Below, piece after piece: positions 16,744-26,214 of a stretch of 64,000 nucleotides of DNA. Under the pieces are notes generated by a model that was not told the origin of the DNA, ran no database searches, and saw only the letters and a list, made by a program, of their open reading frames with translations. The translations under genes were made by a program, and so were the position numbers. How positions within the stretch are numbered: position 1 is the stretch's first letter; each line of letters begins with the position of its first letter. The stretch is from Myxococcus xanthus (lineage in GTDB: Bacteria; Myxococcota; Myxococcia; Myxococcales; Myxococcaceae): NCBI RefSeq assembly GCF_900106535.1, contig NZ_FNOH01000011.1:1-64000 (forward strand), read 5' to 3'.

Positions 16744-18411
16744 TCAGCAGCCCAGCTCCACCGCGCCGATGTCCGGCCCCCCGCCGCAGAACGGGATGCC
16801 GATGTCGACGCCCGAGTCCAGCGCCATGGGCCCCGGCGCGAACGCCGCCCCGAGGTCTGCCGAGCCGAGGCGTGAGGTGGTGTCCCCCGAGGTGGACTGG
16901 TAGGCCGTGAGGTCCACGGGCTTGCCGTCCTTCTTGAACTGGGCGCCTGCTGGGAAGAGGTTGTTGCCCATCTTCATCCCCGGGGCCATCGGCCCCATGT
17001 TCACCGCGATGGGGGCGTCCGCGAAGATGTTGTTCTGCACCACCGGGGACTGGGTGGGGCCACCGGTGCCATGGCCGATGATGAGCGCCGTGACCGCGCG
17101 GGTGACGGTGTTGTTCACCACTGTGGTGCCCGCCGAGTTCTCCAGGCGGATGCCCGTGCCCTCCCCGCCTCCGGCCTCGGTCATGTCGTACACGCGATTG
17201 CGGCGGATGACGACGCCGGTGGGCACGGCGCCTTCACGGGTGCCGCCCACCGCGATGCCCTTCGCGCCGTCGTAGATTTCGTTGTCCTCCACCAGCACGT
17301 TGCTCGCGGAGTAGTGGATGACGACGACATCACCCCGCGCCGTGGAGGTCGGGAGGAAGCGGTGCATCCGGTTGTTGCGGATGGTCACCCCGTAGCACGT
17401 CTTGATGTCCACGGCGTTCTCGCGGTTGCCGTAGAAGTGGTTGTTCTCCACCAGCAGGTTCTCCGCGGGCGGCAGGTTGCTGAAGCCCTCGGGCCCCAGG
17501 CACTGCACGGAGTCACCCGAGTTGTCGTGGATGTCGTTGTTGCGCACGGTGACGTCGCGCGACGTGGGCTGCACCACGACACCGTGCGAGTCCTCGTTGT
17601 CGGTGGTCTTCACGAAGTCGTAGATGTGGTTGTTCTCGATGATGGCCCCGGTGGCGTTGTTGAACGTCGTCACCGCGCCGCCGCCCGTACCACCGTGCAG
17701 GTCCGAGTTGACGAGCATGGAGCCCGTCACGTCGCCCTCGAATGTGACGGCGAAGGGCGTCTGGCCCTCCATATCGATTTCGAAGCCGTCGATGATCCAA
17801 TGCGGCTGGCGCACCTGCATCAGCCCGTGCTCGCCGGGGCCCAGGACGATGCGCGGGCTGCCCTCGCCCTGGAGCGTGATTTTCGCGTCGGCCGTGCCCG
17901 GCTTCGCGTTGTCACCGATGATGACGCGCTCCGCGTAGGTGCCGGGCAGGACTCGGATGAGCTCACCCGGGCTGGCCACGCCGATGGCCTTGTTGAGCGT
18001 GCGCAGCGGCTGCGCGGCGCTGCCGTCCCCGGCGTCGTTGCCCGACGTGCTCACCACCCACTCACGGGTATAGACGGGCGCCTCGGCGGCGACGGCCATC
18101 GCCGTGGCGTTGACGGCCGGTTGGGGCGAAGGGTCCTCGATGTTCACGTGGTCCGTGTGGTCCGGCAGCGCGGCCACCGGAGTCCCCGCCACCGCCTGCA
18201 CGCCGACGGGCGGACGCGTGGCGAAGGTTTGAGTGGGCGTGGGCGACTCCGCCGGCCCAGGCGCGGGTGTGGGCACGGGGCGAGGGGTCAGCCTCTGAAC
18301 GGGCTCAGGCGTCCCTCCACTGTCGGAGCCCGAGCAGGCCACCGAGCTCAGCAGGAGCAGGCTCGCAGCCAGGAACATCAGCTTCAGGCAGTTGCCGTGG
18401 CGGATTTTCAT
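16744..18411 (-). CDS. Right-handed beta-helix (PbH1-repeat) lipoprotein
   Basis: A 555-residue lipoprotein. The signal peptide ends with SSVAC (Cys26). A Thr/Pro-rich linker follows to about residue 110. Then comes a parallel beta-helix built of about 22-residue turns with Asn ladders, for example GAIIENNHIYDF, DVTVRNNDIHDNSG, NLLVENNHFYGN, GVTIRNNRMHRF and TVVNNTVTRA. The C-terminal segment CGGGPDIGAVELGC may cap the helix with a disulfide. Such proteins usually bind or cleave polysaccharide (pectate-lyase fold); no catalytic set is certain here. The ATG at 18409-18411 is used since an upstream TTG adds only four residues. It is divergent from the SpoIID-like gene. Surface or periplasmic location is inferred from the lipobox. 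Confidence 0.82.
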   Translation of the reverse strand: MKIRHGNCLKLMFLAASLLLLSSVACSGSDSGGTPEPVQRLTPRPVPTPAPGPAESPTPTQTFATRPPVGVQAVAGTPVAALPDHTDHVNIEDPSPQPAVNATAMAVAAEAPVYTREWVVSTSGNDAGDGSAAQPLRTLNKAIGVASPGELIRVLPGTYAERVIIGDNAKPGTADAKITLQGEGSPRIVLGPGEHGLMQVRQPHWIIDGFEIDMEGQTPFAVTFEGDVTGSMLVNSDLHGGTGGGAVTTFNNATGAIIENNHIYDFVKTTDNEDSHGVVVQPTSRDVTVRNNDIHDNSGDSVQCLGPEGFSNLPPAENLLVENNHFYGNRENAVDIKTCYGVTIRNNRMHRFLPTSTARGDVVVIHYSASNVLVEDNEIYDGAKGIAVGGTREGAVPTGVVIRRNRVYDMTEAGGGEGTGIRLENSAGTTVVNNTVTRAVTALIIGHGTGGPTQSPVVQNNIFADAPIAVNMGPMAPGMKMGNNLFPAGAQFKKDGKPVDLTAYQSTSGDTTSRLGSADLGAAFAPGPMALDSGVDIGIPFCGGGPDIGAVELGC

Positions 18412-18535
18412 GAGCAGGGGCAACGCCGGAAGCCCTGTGCGCTATTCATCCCCTCGAGTCCCGACACGTACCAGCCCGCCTGCCCGGCGGGCGCACGACG
18501 AACGGTCCGTGACAGCCTGGAGGTGCGACTGTACG

Positions 18536-20425
18536 GTGTCGCCCCCCGTGCGCCACGCCGTCACACAGCTCCTCGCCGCCGTCCTGCTCTCCGCCTGCGT
18601 GGCCTCGAAACCCGCGGCTGACAGTCCCCGTGCATCCGCGACCGGGCCGGCCGTCGTGTCATCTTCCGAGGCCACGTCGAACCCACAGGACAGCGAAGCG
18701 GGCGCTACCGGCACGGACGCATCGGCTCCTGGACCGGAAACCTTGGGCACGCCCGGAGCGTCGTCTGGCGCGACCGACAGCGCACCAGTTACCGCGCCCG
18801 ACGGCCACGAGGCACCGTCAATGGGCACGGAGCCACCGCCGCCAGAGGACCCGCTGGCGCAGGGGATTCCCACGCCGGGAGACCTCAAGCGCCTGGACTT
18901 CCGTGGGGGTGAGCCTCGCGTACCCGTGCGCCTGATGGAGGGCCGGAACGAGGTCACCTTCTCTCCGCGCGGCCGGATGCGCCTGCGCTTCGGAGGGCCC
19001 GACGAGAAGATGCTCGACGCGGCCGCGGGCACGCGCTGGACGGTCCGGGTGACGCAGGGGAGCCCGGCGGTGCTGTCCGCGCGCGTGCAACTGGCGGAGT
19101 TCCGCATGGCCGACCGCGCGGGACTCCAGGCGGCGCTGGAGTCATGGCGTGAGAAGGGGCTCGCGGTCCGAGCCCAGGTCCTGGGCTCCGTCTACGGCAT
19201 CGCCGGCAAGGTCATCGACAACCGGCGCACCCTGCTGCTGGTGGACGAGGTCCTCACGCCCGAGGCCGCCGGCCACAAGCAGGCAGAGTTGCTGCGCAGC
19301 CACGGCGTCCAGACAACGCTCTTTGAAGAAGTGCGCACGCCCTCCAAGGCCATCCTGGAGGTGCGCGACGAGGCGGGCGTCGTCGTGGGATTGGCCCAGG
19401 ACCGGCTGGACGCGGAGACGCCCGACGGCGCGGGCTTCGACGTGCGCCAGGTCGAATACGGCGTGGGCTACGACTTCCACGGCTTCGAGGACCGCACCTT
19501 CCGGGGCGCGCTCCAGCTCGTCGTGGACCGTTCGGGCCGGCTGGCGGTGGTGAACGTCGTTCCCCTGGAGGACCTGCTCAAGGGCCTGGTCCCCGCGGAA
19601 ATCTTCGCCCGCGCCCACTCGGAGGCGCTCAAGGCCCAGGCCGTCACCGCGCGCGGCGAGGTGCTGGCGAAGGTGGGCATCAAGCACCTGGCGGACCCCT
19701 ACCTCCTGTGCTCGGAGCAACACTGCGCCGTCTACCGGGGCCGTACCGGTGAGGCCGCCAGCACCACCGCCGCGGTGGAGGCCACCCGGGGCGAGGGCCT
19801 CTTCAGTGAGGACGGCCGCCTGGTGGACTCCGTCTACAGCGCCGTCTGCGGCGGCCACACCGAGGACAACGACGTGGTGTGGGGCGGGCCTCCGGACCCC
19901 AGCCTGCGTGGCCGCCCGGACGTCATCGGCCCCGTGGGCGCCCATCCCCTGCCCGCCAGCCTGGAGCGCTGGCTGACGACCGCCAACCTCCCGGCGGCCT
20001 GCCGGCTGTCCAGCTTCGCGCAGCCCAGCAAGTTCCGGTGGGAGAAGCGCTTCACGGCCGAGCAGGTGGACACCCGCCTGAAGCGGCTGGGCGTGGGGCG
20101 CGTCCAGGCCCTGGCGCTGACGGACCGGGGCGTCTCCGGCCGCGCGGCCGTGCTGACAGTGTCCGGCGACAAGGGGGCCACCCAGGTGCGCGGCGAGCTC
20201 AACATCCGCCGCCTGTTCGGCATGCTCAACAGCAGCATGGCGGTGGTGGAGGCCGAACGGGACGCCGGGGGCCGGCTCACCGGCTGGCTTTTCCGTGGCG
20301 GCGGCTGGGGGCACGGCGTAGGAATGTGCCAGACGGGCGCCATTGGCCGGGCGGAGGCCGGGCAGCGCTACCAGGACATCCTCCGTCACTACTTCAACGG
20401 TGCCGAGGTGGCCCCCATCTATTGA
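18536..20425 (+). CDS. SpoIID/LytB-domain lipoprotein
   Basis: A 629-residue protein with a GTG start (GGAGG 12 bases upstream; a GTG at 18548 is an alternative). A short signal peptide with lipobox LLSAC is followed by a long Ser/Pro/Thr-rich linker to about residue 110. A SpoIID/LytB domain follows, with VNVVPLEDLLKGLVPAE, in which Glu355 aligns with the catalytic glutamate of SpoIID, then HSEALKAQAVTARGE, VYSAVCGGHTEDND, and the ending GGGWGHGVGMCQTGAIGRAE. SpoIID enzymes cleave glycan strands of peptidoglycan lacking stem peptides; LytB-type proteins enhance amidases. Here a cell-wall remodelling role in the periplasm is likely. The TonB-like gene follows on the same strand after 119 bases. 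A link to spore or fruiting-body development is possible but not shown. Confidence 0.85.
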   Translation: MSPPVRHAVTQLLAAVLLSACVASKPAADSPRASATGPAVVSSSEATSNPQDSEAGATGTDASAPGPETLGTPGASSGATDSAPVTAPDGHEAPSMGTEPPPPEDPLAQGIPTPGDLKRLDFRGGEPRVPVRLMEGRNEVTFSPRGRMRLRFGGPDEKMLDAAAGTRWTVRVTQGSPAVLSARVQLAEFRMADRAGLQAALESWREKGLAVRAQVLGSVYGIAGKVIDNRRTLLLVDEVLTPEAAGHKQAELLRSHGVQTTLFEEVRTPSKAILEVRDEAGVVVGLAQDRLDAETPDGAGFDVRQVEYGVGYDFHGFEDRTFRGALQLVVDRSGRLAVVNVVPLEDLLKGLVPAEIFARAHSEALKAQAVTARGEVLAKVGIKHLADPYLLCSEQHCAVYRGRTGEAASTTAAVEATRGEGLFSEDGRLVDSVYSAVCGGHTEDNDVVWGGPPDPSLRGRPDVIGPVGAHPLPASLERWLTTANLPAACRLSSFAQPSKFRWEKRFTAEQVDTRLKRLGVGRVQALALTDRGVSGRAAVLTVSGDKGATQVRGELNIRRLFGMLNSSMAVVEAERDAGGRLTGWLFRGGGWGHGVGMCQTGAIGRAEAGQRYQDILRHYFNGAEVAPIY

Positions 20426-20544
20426 GGCTGGGAGGGGTTATCCTTCAAACCCGTGCGCGGCCCGCGAATCGCCCCGACCTTTCACCTGTTCAGCCGCGAA
20501 CGCGACGGGACTAGTCCGCCCGTTCGGAGGTTTATCATCCCGCC

Positions 20545-21792
20545 GTGAGCACGGGTTCTCCCACAAATTGGCGCCGCCGGAGGCGGCAGGGGTCGTCCGC
20601 GGGGCGTTTCGCCGCGGCGATTGCGCTCGCCCTGCTCCTCCATGCCGTCTACGTGGGAACCCTGCTGCTGACGAGTTCGTTCCAGGGCGACGGGAAGGCA
20701 CGCAAGCCGGTGACGCGGCCCACCTCCGTGGCCGTACGTCCGCTCACCGCCGACCAATGGGCGCAGAACCGCGGAAAGGCCTCCCCCCAGACGAAGTCCC
20801 AGGCGTCCGAGCGTCCCAAGGCCCAGGACAAGAAGCCGGAAGAGAAGAAGCCCGACGAGACGCCCAAGGGGCAGGTGGTGGACGTCGCGCCCGGCAATGA
20901 CGAGGTGGACCCGAACGCGAAGTACCTCGCGGAGAGCAACAACCGCGTGAACAAGGAGACGCGCGCTCGGGAGCAGACGCCCTTCTACCGGAACGCCATG
21001 CCCCAGCGGACGGCTCCGCAGAATCAAGAAGGTCAGAATACGGACGCGCAGACGCCGCCGCGCATGGCCGGCAACAACGGCATGGGCAACGACGACCGGC
21101 CCGTGTCCCAGGGTGGCCAGAAGCCCGCCTTCGAGATTCCCGACGCCCGAAAGAAGAACGAGGTGGCGATGAAGACGGACCCGACGTCGCCGGGTCCGGG
21201 CATGACGGTGAACAACCAGAACGAGAGCGACGAGGTGGTGGGCAACTCCAAGCGCCTCAACATCCAGCCCGGCACCGGCGGCGAGGAAGCCGGCTCCACG
21301 GGCCGCGCGGGCGCTCCGGGGCTGGCGTCGCTGACGCCGTCGCGCGCCGTCATGGACAAGGTCCTGGGCGCCGCGCCCAACGACCACCTGCAGGACGCAG
21401 AGGAAGGCGATGGCACCCTCCTCAACACGCGTGAGTGGAAGTACGCCAGCTTCTTCAACCGCGTGAAGCAGAGCGTGGGCATGCACTGGAACCCCAACGA
21501 GCAGCTGCGCCGGAGAGACCCCACCGGTGGCATCTACACGGGGAGAGACCGGTACACGCTGCTGCAAATCACGCTCGACGAGCGCGGCCAGGTGACGGAC
21601 ATCCAGGTGGAGAAGAGCAGCGGGCTCGACTTCCTCGACTTCGAGGCAGTGTCGTCCTTCAAACGCGCGCAGCCCTTCCCCAACCCGCCGCCCGGCCTGC
21701 TTTCGGACGACGCCAAGGTGAAGTTCCAGTTCGGCTTCTTCATGGAGATGGGCGGCGGCCCGAAGATGCGGCTGTTCCGCCAGCCCAACTGA
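20545..21792 (+). CDS. TonB-family C-terminal domain protein
   Basis: A 415-residue protein with a GTG start. A basic N-terminus (RRRRRQ) is followed by one transmembrane helix (residues about 22-44, AAAIALALLLHAVYVGTLLL), so it sits in the inner membrane with a periplasmic body. A long charged, Pro/Gln/Asn-rich stretch spans about 60-270. The C-terminal domain (about 305-405) has TonB-type features: FFNRVKQSVGMHWNP, YTLLQITLDERGQVTDIQVEKSSGLDFLDFEAVSSFKRAQPFPNPP. TonB and TolA proteins span the periplasm to transduce proton-motive force. No ExbB/ExbD genes are adjacent, so the energy partner must be elsewhere or the protein acts structurally. It ends 27 bases before the cation efflux gene and may form an operon with it. 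Confidence 0.85.
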   Translation: MSTGSPTNWRRRRRQGSSAGRFAAAIALALLLHAVYVGTLLLTSSFQGDGKARKPVTRPTSVAVRPLTADQWAQNRGKASPQTKSQASERPKAQDKKPEEKKPDETPKGQVVDVAPGNDEVDPNAKYLAESNNRVNKETRAREQTPFYRNAMPQRTAPQNQEGQNTDAQTPPRMAGNNGMGNDDRPVSQGGQKPAFEIPDARKKNEVAMKTDPTSPGPGMTVNNQNESDEVVGNSKRLNIQPGTGGEEAGSTGRAGAPGLASLTPSRAVMDKVLGAAPNDHLQDAEEGDGTLLNTREWKYASFFNRVKQSVGMHWNPNEQLRRRDPTGGIYTGRDRYTLLQITLDERGQVTDIQVEKSSGLDFLDFEAVSSFKRAQPFPNPPPGLLSDDAKVKFQFGFFMEMGGGPKMRLFRQPN

Positions 21793-21819
21793 GCACGCAC
21801 TGAAGTACCGTGCGGCCCC

Positions 21820-22737
21820 GTGGAAGCAACGACGCTCACCGACAGAAACCTCGCGCAGCAGGAGCGGAACCGGAAGGTCCGCAGAGTGCTGCTGGGCATC
21901 CTCGTGGCCAACTGGGTGGTGGCCAGCGCCAAGCTGATCTTCGGAATGCTCAGCCAGTCCGCGGCGGTAACGGCGGACGGGCTGCACTCGTTCATCGACG
22001 GCGGCTCCAACGTGCTGGGGCTGGTGGCCATGGGCGTGGCGTCACGCCCGGCGGACGAGGACCACCCCTACGGCCACGGCAAGTTCGAGGCGCTCGCGTC
22101 GCTGGGCATTGGCGCGATGATTGGCGTGGGCATGCTGGAGCTGGGGCGCATGGCGCTCGACTCCGTGCTCAACGACAAGCACCCGCAGGTGACGGGTACC
22201 ATGGCGGCCGTCATGGCCTTCACCCTGGTGGTGAACATGGTGGTGACGCGGGTGGAGCGGTACTACGGGCGCAAGTACAAGAGCTCCCTGCTGCTGGCGG
22301 ACGCGAGCCACACGATGTCCGACGTCTACGTCACCCTCGCGGTGCTGAGCTCCCTGCTGCTGGTGTGGCTGGGCTACCCGCGCGCGGATGGGCTGATTGC
22401 GCTGGCGGTGATGGTGTTCGTGGCCTGGGTGGCCTACGGCATCGTCCGGCAGGCGGTGGGCATCCTCTCCGACACGGCGCGCCTGGACCCCGACGAGGTG
22501 AAGCGGCACACGCTGGCAGTGCCGGGCGTGCGGTCCTGCCGCGACGTGCGCAGCCGCGGCATGGAGGAGAGCGTCTACGTGGACCTCAAAATCGAGGTGG
22601 ACCCGCAGCTCACCACCGCGCAGGCCCATGAGGTAGCGGACCGCGTGGAGCGCACGCTGCAAGGCGCCTATCCGCAGGTGGTGGACGTGGTGGTCCACGT
22701 GGAGCCGGACCGGGCCGCACTGGACATGCCCGCGTAA
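21820..22737 (+). CDS. Cation diffusion facilitator (CDF) family metal transporter
   Basis: A 305-residue inner-membrane antiporter, predicted to export Zn2+, Fe2+, Mn2+ or similar cations. It has the CDF membrane core, with metal-site residues in TADGLHSFIDG (TM2) and LLADASHTMSDVYVT (TM5), the loop motif HPYGHGKFE, and a cytoplasmic C-terminal ferredoxin-like domain (VPGVRSCRDVRSRG and onward). The TM2 site DxxHxxxD and TM5 site DxxHxxxD suggest Zn2+/Fe2+ rather than Mn2+ (which favours DxxD), but this is inference. The start is GTG at 21820. It follows the TonB-like gene by 27 bases and is terminated by the hairpin at 22745-22772. Confidence 0.9.
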   Translation: MEATTLTDRNLAQQERNRKVRRVLLGILVANWVVASAKLIFGMLSQSAAVTADGLHSFIDGGSNVLGLVAMGVASRPADEDHPYGHGKFEALASLGIGAMIGVGMLELGRMALDSVLNDKHPQVTGTMAAVMAFTLVVNMVVTRVERYYGRKYKSSLLLADASHTMSDVYVTLAVLSSLLLVWLGYPRADGLIALAVMVFVAWVAYGIVRQAVGILSDTARLDPDEVKRHTLAVPGVRSCRDVRSRGMEESVYVDLKIEVDPQLTTAQAHEVADRVERTLQGAYPQVVDVVVHVEPDRAALDMPA

Positions 22738-22744
22738 AGACGAT

Positions 22745-22772
22745 GGCCGCCTCCCCGACAAGGGAGGCGGCC
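22745..22772. terminator. Bidirectional hairpin terminator between cdf and gcvP
   Basis: A perfect 11-bp stem (GGCCGCCTCCC/GGGAGGCGGCC) with a short loop lies in the 63-base gap between the convergent stops of the cation efflux gene and gcvP. There is no T-run, so termination in either direction is inferred. Confidence 0.65.
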
Positions 22773-22800
22773 CATGGCATCAGCCGATGCGCGGGATGCG

Positions 22801-25716
22801 TCAGGCCGTGGCGGCCTTCGGCTCCGGCGTCATGTAGTCCTCGATGGGCGGGCACGAGCAGACCAGCTTCCGGTCACCGAGCACGCTGTTGAGCCGGCCC
22901 ACGGAGGGCCAGAACTTGTTGTCGCGGACCCACGGTGTGGGGAACACGGCCTGCTCGCGCGAGTAGGGACGGTTCCACTCCGGCGCGGCGACGACACGCG
23001 CGGTGTGCGGAGCGTGCTTGAGGACGTTGTTGTCCTTGGGCATGCGGCCCTCCTCGATGTCCCGAATCTCCTGACGGATGGCGATCATCGCGTCGCAGAA
23101 ACGGTCCAGCTCCGCCTTGGACTCGCTCTCCGTCGGTTCAATCATGAGCGTGCCCGCCACCGGGAAGGACACGGTGGGCGCGTGGAAGCCGTAGTCCATG
23201 AGCCGCTTGGCCACGTCCTCCACCTCCACGCCCGCCGTCTTCTTGAGCGGGCGCAGGTCGACGATGCACTCGTGCGCCACCTTGCCGCGCTTGCCCCGGT
23301 ACAGTACCGGGTAGTGGGCGTTGAGCCGCTCGGCGACGTAGTTGGCGTTGAGGATGGCCAGCTTGGTGGCCTGGGTGAGGCCCTCGCCGCCCATCATCGC
23401 GATGTACATCCACGAGATGAGCAGGATGCTCGCGCTGCCCCACGGCGCCGCGGAGATGGCGCCAATGGCCTCCGAGCCGCCCGTCTGGATGACGGGGTGC
23501 CCCGGCAGGAACTTCACCAGGTGGCTGGCCACGCAGATGGGGCCCATGCCCGGGCCGCCGCCGCCGTGCGGGATGCAGAACGTCTTGTGCAGATTGATAT
23601 GGCACACGTCCGCGCCCACCAACCCGGGCGAGGTGAGGCCCACCTGCGCGTTGAGGTTGGCGCCGTCCATGTACACCTGGCCGCCGCGCTCGTGGACGAT
23701 GGCGCAGATTTCGCGAATCTCCTCCTCGAACACGCCGTGGGTGGACGGGTAGGTCACCATCAGCGCGGCGAGCGCGTCCTTGTGCGCCTCCGCCTTCGCG
23801 CGCAGGTCATCCAGGTCGATGTTGCCGTTCTCATCGCACTTGGTGACGACGACCTTGTAGCCGGCCATCACCGCCGAAGCCGGGTTGGTGCCGTGCGCGG
23901 AGGACGGAATCAAGCACACGTCCCGGTGCCCCTGGCCGCGGCTCTGGTGGTACGCGCGGATGACGAGCAGGCCCGCGTACTCCCCCTGGCTTCCGGCGTT
24001 GGGCTGGAGCGAGCAACCCGCGAAGCCCGTCACCTGCGTGAGCATCTGCTCCAGCTGCTCGAAGATGACCTTGTAGCCAGCCGCCTGCGAGGTGGGCGCG
24101 AACGGGTGCAGCCGCCCGAACTGGGGCCACGTCACCGGAATCATCTCCGCGGTGGCGTTGAGCTTCATGGTGCAGCTGCCCAGCGGAATCATCGAGTGCG
24201 TGAGGGACAGGTCCTTCGCCTCGAGCCGCCGGATGTAGCGCAGCATCTCCGTCTCGGAGTGGTAGCTGTTGAAGACCGGGTGCGTGAGGTACGCGCTCGA
24301 GCGGCGCAGCGCCTGCGACACGGCGCTCTCCACGCCGTCCCCCACCAGGTCCGCCAACACCGGCGCGGAGGACTTGCCGGTACCGGTGGCGAAGGCCGCC
24401 AGGATGTCCTCCACGTCCGCGGGCCGCGTCGTCTCATCCAGGGACACGCCCAGCGTCTTCTCGTCGATGCGGCGGAAGTTCATCCGCGCCGCCTCGGCGG
24501 CCCCCAGCACCGCGCGCACATGCGCGGCCGACAGCTCCACGCGCAGCGTGTCGAAGTACTGGTCGTTCTTCAGCTTGAGACCCAGCTTCGCCAGCCCGCG
24601 CGCCAGCAGCACCGTCAGGCCGTGCACGCGCTCGGCGATGGCCTTCAGCCCGGAGGGGCCGTGGTAGACGGCGTACATGCTGGCGATGACGGCCAGCAGC
24701 ACCTGCGCGGTGCAGATGTTGCTCGTCGCCTTCTCGCGGCGGATGTGCTGCTCACGCGTCTGGAGCGCCATGCGCAGCGCGCGGCGTCCCTGCGCGTCCT
24801 CGGACACGCCGATGATGCGGCCGGGCATGACGCGGGTGTACGCGTTCTTCGTGGCGAAGTAGCCCGCGTGCGGGCCGCCGTAGCCCATGGGCACGCCGAA
24901 GCGCTGGGCGCTGCCCACCGCCACGTCCGCGCCGAACTCCCCCGGCGGCGTCAGCAGCGTCAGGCTGAGCAGGTCCGCGGCCACCACGAACAGGCCGCCC
25001 GCGGCGTGCACCTGCTCGCCGAAGGCCCGGTAGTCATGCACCGCGCCGTCGGTGGTCGGGTACTGCACCAGCGCGCCCACGAACTTCTTCGAGCTCAAAT
25101 CCACCGTGCGGTGGTCGCCCACCACCACCTCCACGCCCAGCGGCTGGGCGCGGGTGCGCACCACCTCCACCGTCTGCGGGTGGCAGCCGTCGGAGACGAA
25201 GAAGGCCGCGCCGGACTCCTCGCCCTTCTGGTGCACGGCCAGGGCCAGAGCCATTGCCTCGGCGGCGGCGGTGCCTTCATCCAGCAGCGAGGCGTTGGCC
25301 ACCTCCAGACCCGTCAGGTCCATGACCAGCGTCTGGAAGTTGAGCAGCGCCTCCAGCCGGCCCTGCGCAATCTCCGCCTGATAGGGCGTGTACTGGGTGT
25401 ACCAGCCCGGGTTCTGGAAGACGTTGCGGAGGATGACGTTCGGCGTGTGCGTGTCGTGGTAGCCCATGCCGATGAAGGACCGGAACACCTGGTTCTTCGC
25501 GGCGATGGACTCCAAGGCCGCCAGCAGTTCGTGCTCGCCGCGCGCGGTCGCGAGCTTCAGCGGCTCCTTGGCGCGGATGGCGGGCGGGACGGCCTGGTCG
25601 ATGAAAGCATCGAGCGAGTCCACGCCCAGCGCGGACAGCAGCTGCTTCAGCTCGGTGTCATCCGGACCATTGTGACGGCCGGCAAACGGCTCCTGATACT
25701 TCCAGTTCAAGGACAT
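22801..25716 (-). CDS. gcvP: Glycine dehydrogenase (decarboxylating), P-protein
   Basis: A 971-residue single-chain (fused alpha-beta) P-protein of the glycine cleavage system. It decarboxylates glycine with pyridoxal phosphate and passes the aminomethyl group to the lipoyl arm of GcvH. The PLP-lysine is in [19 protein letters not shown], and the Gly-rich loop follows it directly. The N-terminal half ([21 protein letters not shown]) and C-terminal half are homologous, as expected for the fused form. The ATG at 25714-25716 gives the standard start [11 protein letters not shown]. It is the last gene of a gcvT-gcvH-gcvP operon, 78 bases after gcvH, transcribed from 27334-27361. It feeds 5,10-methylene-THF to MetF and FolD, which are encoded nearby. 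Confidence 0.96.
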   Translation of the reverse strand: MSLNWKYQEPFAGRHNGPDDTELKQLLSALGVDSLDAFIDQAVPPAIRAKEPLKLATARGEHELLAALESIAAKNQVFRSFIGMGYHDTHTPNVILRNVFQNPGWYTQYTPYQAEIAQGRLEALLNFQTLVMDLTGLEVANASLLDEGTAAAEAMALALAVHQKGEESGAAFFVSDGCHPQTVEVVRTRAQPLGVEVVVGDHRTVDLSSKKFVGALVQYPTTDGAVHDYRAFGEQVHAAGGLFVVAADLLSLTLLTPPGEFGADVAVGSAQRFGVPMGYGGPHAGYFATKNAYTRVMPGRIIGVSEDAQGRRALRMALQTREQHIRREKATSNICTAQVLLAVIASMYAVYHGPSGLKAIAERVHGLTVLLARGLAKLGLKLKNDQYFDTLRVELSAAHVRAVLGAAEAARMNFRRIDEKTLGVSLDETTRPADVEDILAAFATGTGKSSAPVLADLVGDGVESAVSQALRRSSAYLTHPVFNSYHSETEMLRYIRRLEAKDLSLTHSMIPLGSCTMKLNATAEMIPVTWPQFGRLHPFAPTSQAAGYKVIFEQLEQMLTQVTGFAGCSLQPNAGSQGEYAGLLVIRAYHQSRGQGHRDVCLIPSSAHGTNPASAVMAGYKVVVTKCDENGNIDLDDLRAKAEAHKDALAALMVTYPSTHGVFEEEIREICAIVHERGGQVYMDGANLNAQVGLTSPGLVGADVCHINLHKTFCIPHGGGGPGMGPICVASHLVKFLPGHPVIQTGGSEAIGAISAAPWGSASILLISWMYIAMMGGEGLTQATKLAILNANYVAERLNAHYPVLYRGKRGKVAHECIVDLRPLKKTAGVEVEDVAKRLMDYGFHAPTVSFPVAGTLMIEPTESESKAELDRFCDAMIAIRQEIRDIEEGRMPKDNNVLKHAPHTARVVAAPEWNRPYSREQAVFPTPWVRDNKFWPSVGRLNSVLGDRKLVCSCPPIEDYMTPEPKAATA

Positions 25717-25794
25717 GGCTTTGTAGCTCGCAGGCGAGTCGTGCGTCGAGAAGTCGAGGACCGTCCCTAACAACCAGTCCCCGGCCCTTCACTC

Positions 25795-26184
25795 TCAGCT
25801 GTTCTGGAGCAGGGCGGTGTACGCGGCGGCGTCCATGAGTCCGTCCACCTGCTTGGGGTCCGAGGGCTCGATTTCCACAATCCAGCCCGCACCGTAGGGG
25901 TCGGTGTTCACGGTGGAGGGGTTGTCCGACAGCCCGTCGTTCACCTTCACCACCTTGCCCGTCAGCGGCGAGTACAGCTCCGACACCGCCTTGGTGGACT
26001 CGATGACGCCGAACTGCTTGCCCTCCGTCACCGTGGAGCCCACCTTGGGCAGCTCCACGTAGACCACGTCGCCCAGGGACTCCTGCGCGTGCTGCGTGAC
26101 GCCCACCACCACCGAGGTGCCCTGGACGCGGGCCCACTCGTGCTCACGGGTGTACTTCAGGTCGCCGGGGATGTTGTCGGCCAT
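25795..26184 (-). CDS. gcvH: Glycine cleavage system H protein
   Basis: A 129-residue lipoyl carrier that shuttles the aminomethyl intermediate between P, T and L proteins. The lipoylated lysine is in VIESTKAVSELYSP, surrounded by the classical hairpin (FGVIESTKAVSELYSPLTGKVVKVN). The length is typical. The ATG has AGGAG seven bases upstream. It lies 30 bases downstream of gcvT, between gcvT and gcvP, all on the minus strand. The L protein (dihydrolipoyl dehydrogenase) is not in the window. Confidence 0.97.
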   Translation of the reverse strand: MADNIPGDLKYTREHEWARVQGTSVVVGVTQHAQESLGDVVYVELPKVGSTVTEGKQFGVIESTKAVSELYSPLTGKVVKVNDGLSDNPSTVNTDPYGAGWIVEIEPSDPKQVDGLMDAAAYTALLQNS

Positions 26185-26214
26185 GTCGTTGCTCCTGGTT
26201 GGAACGGGAATGAT

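Noticed and set aside
22774-25770. A 998-codon plus-strand open frame opposite gcvP
   Set aside because: It is antisense to a clear glycine dehydrogenase with conserved motifs. Its His/Arg/Val/Gly-rich composition is the normal mirror of a GC-rich codon-biased gene, and it has no recognisable domain.
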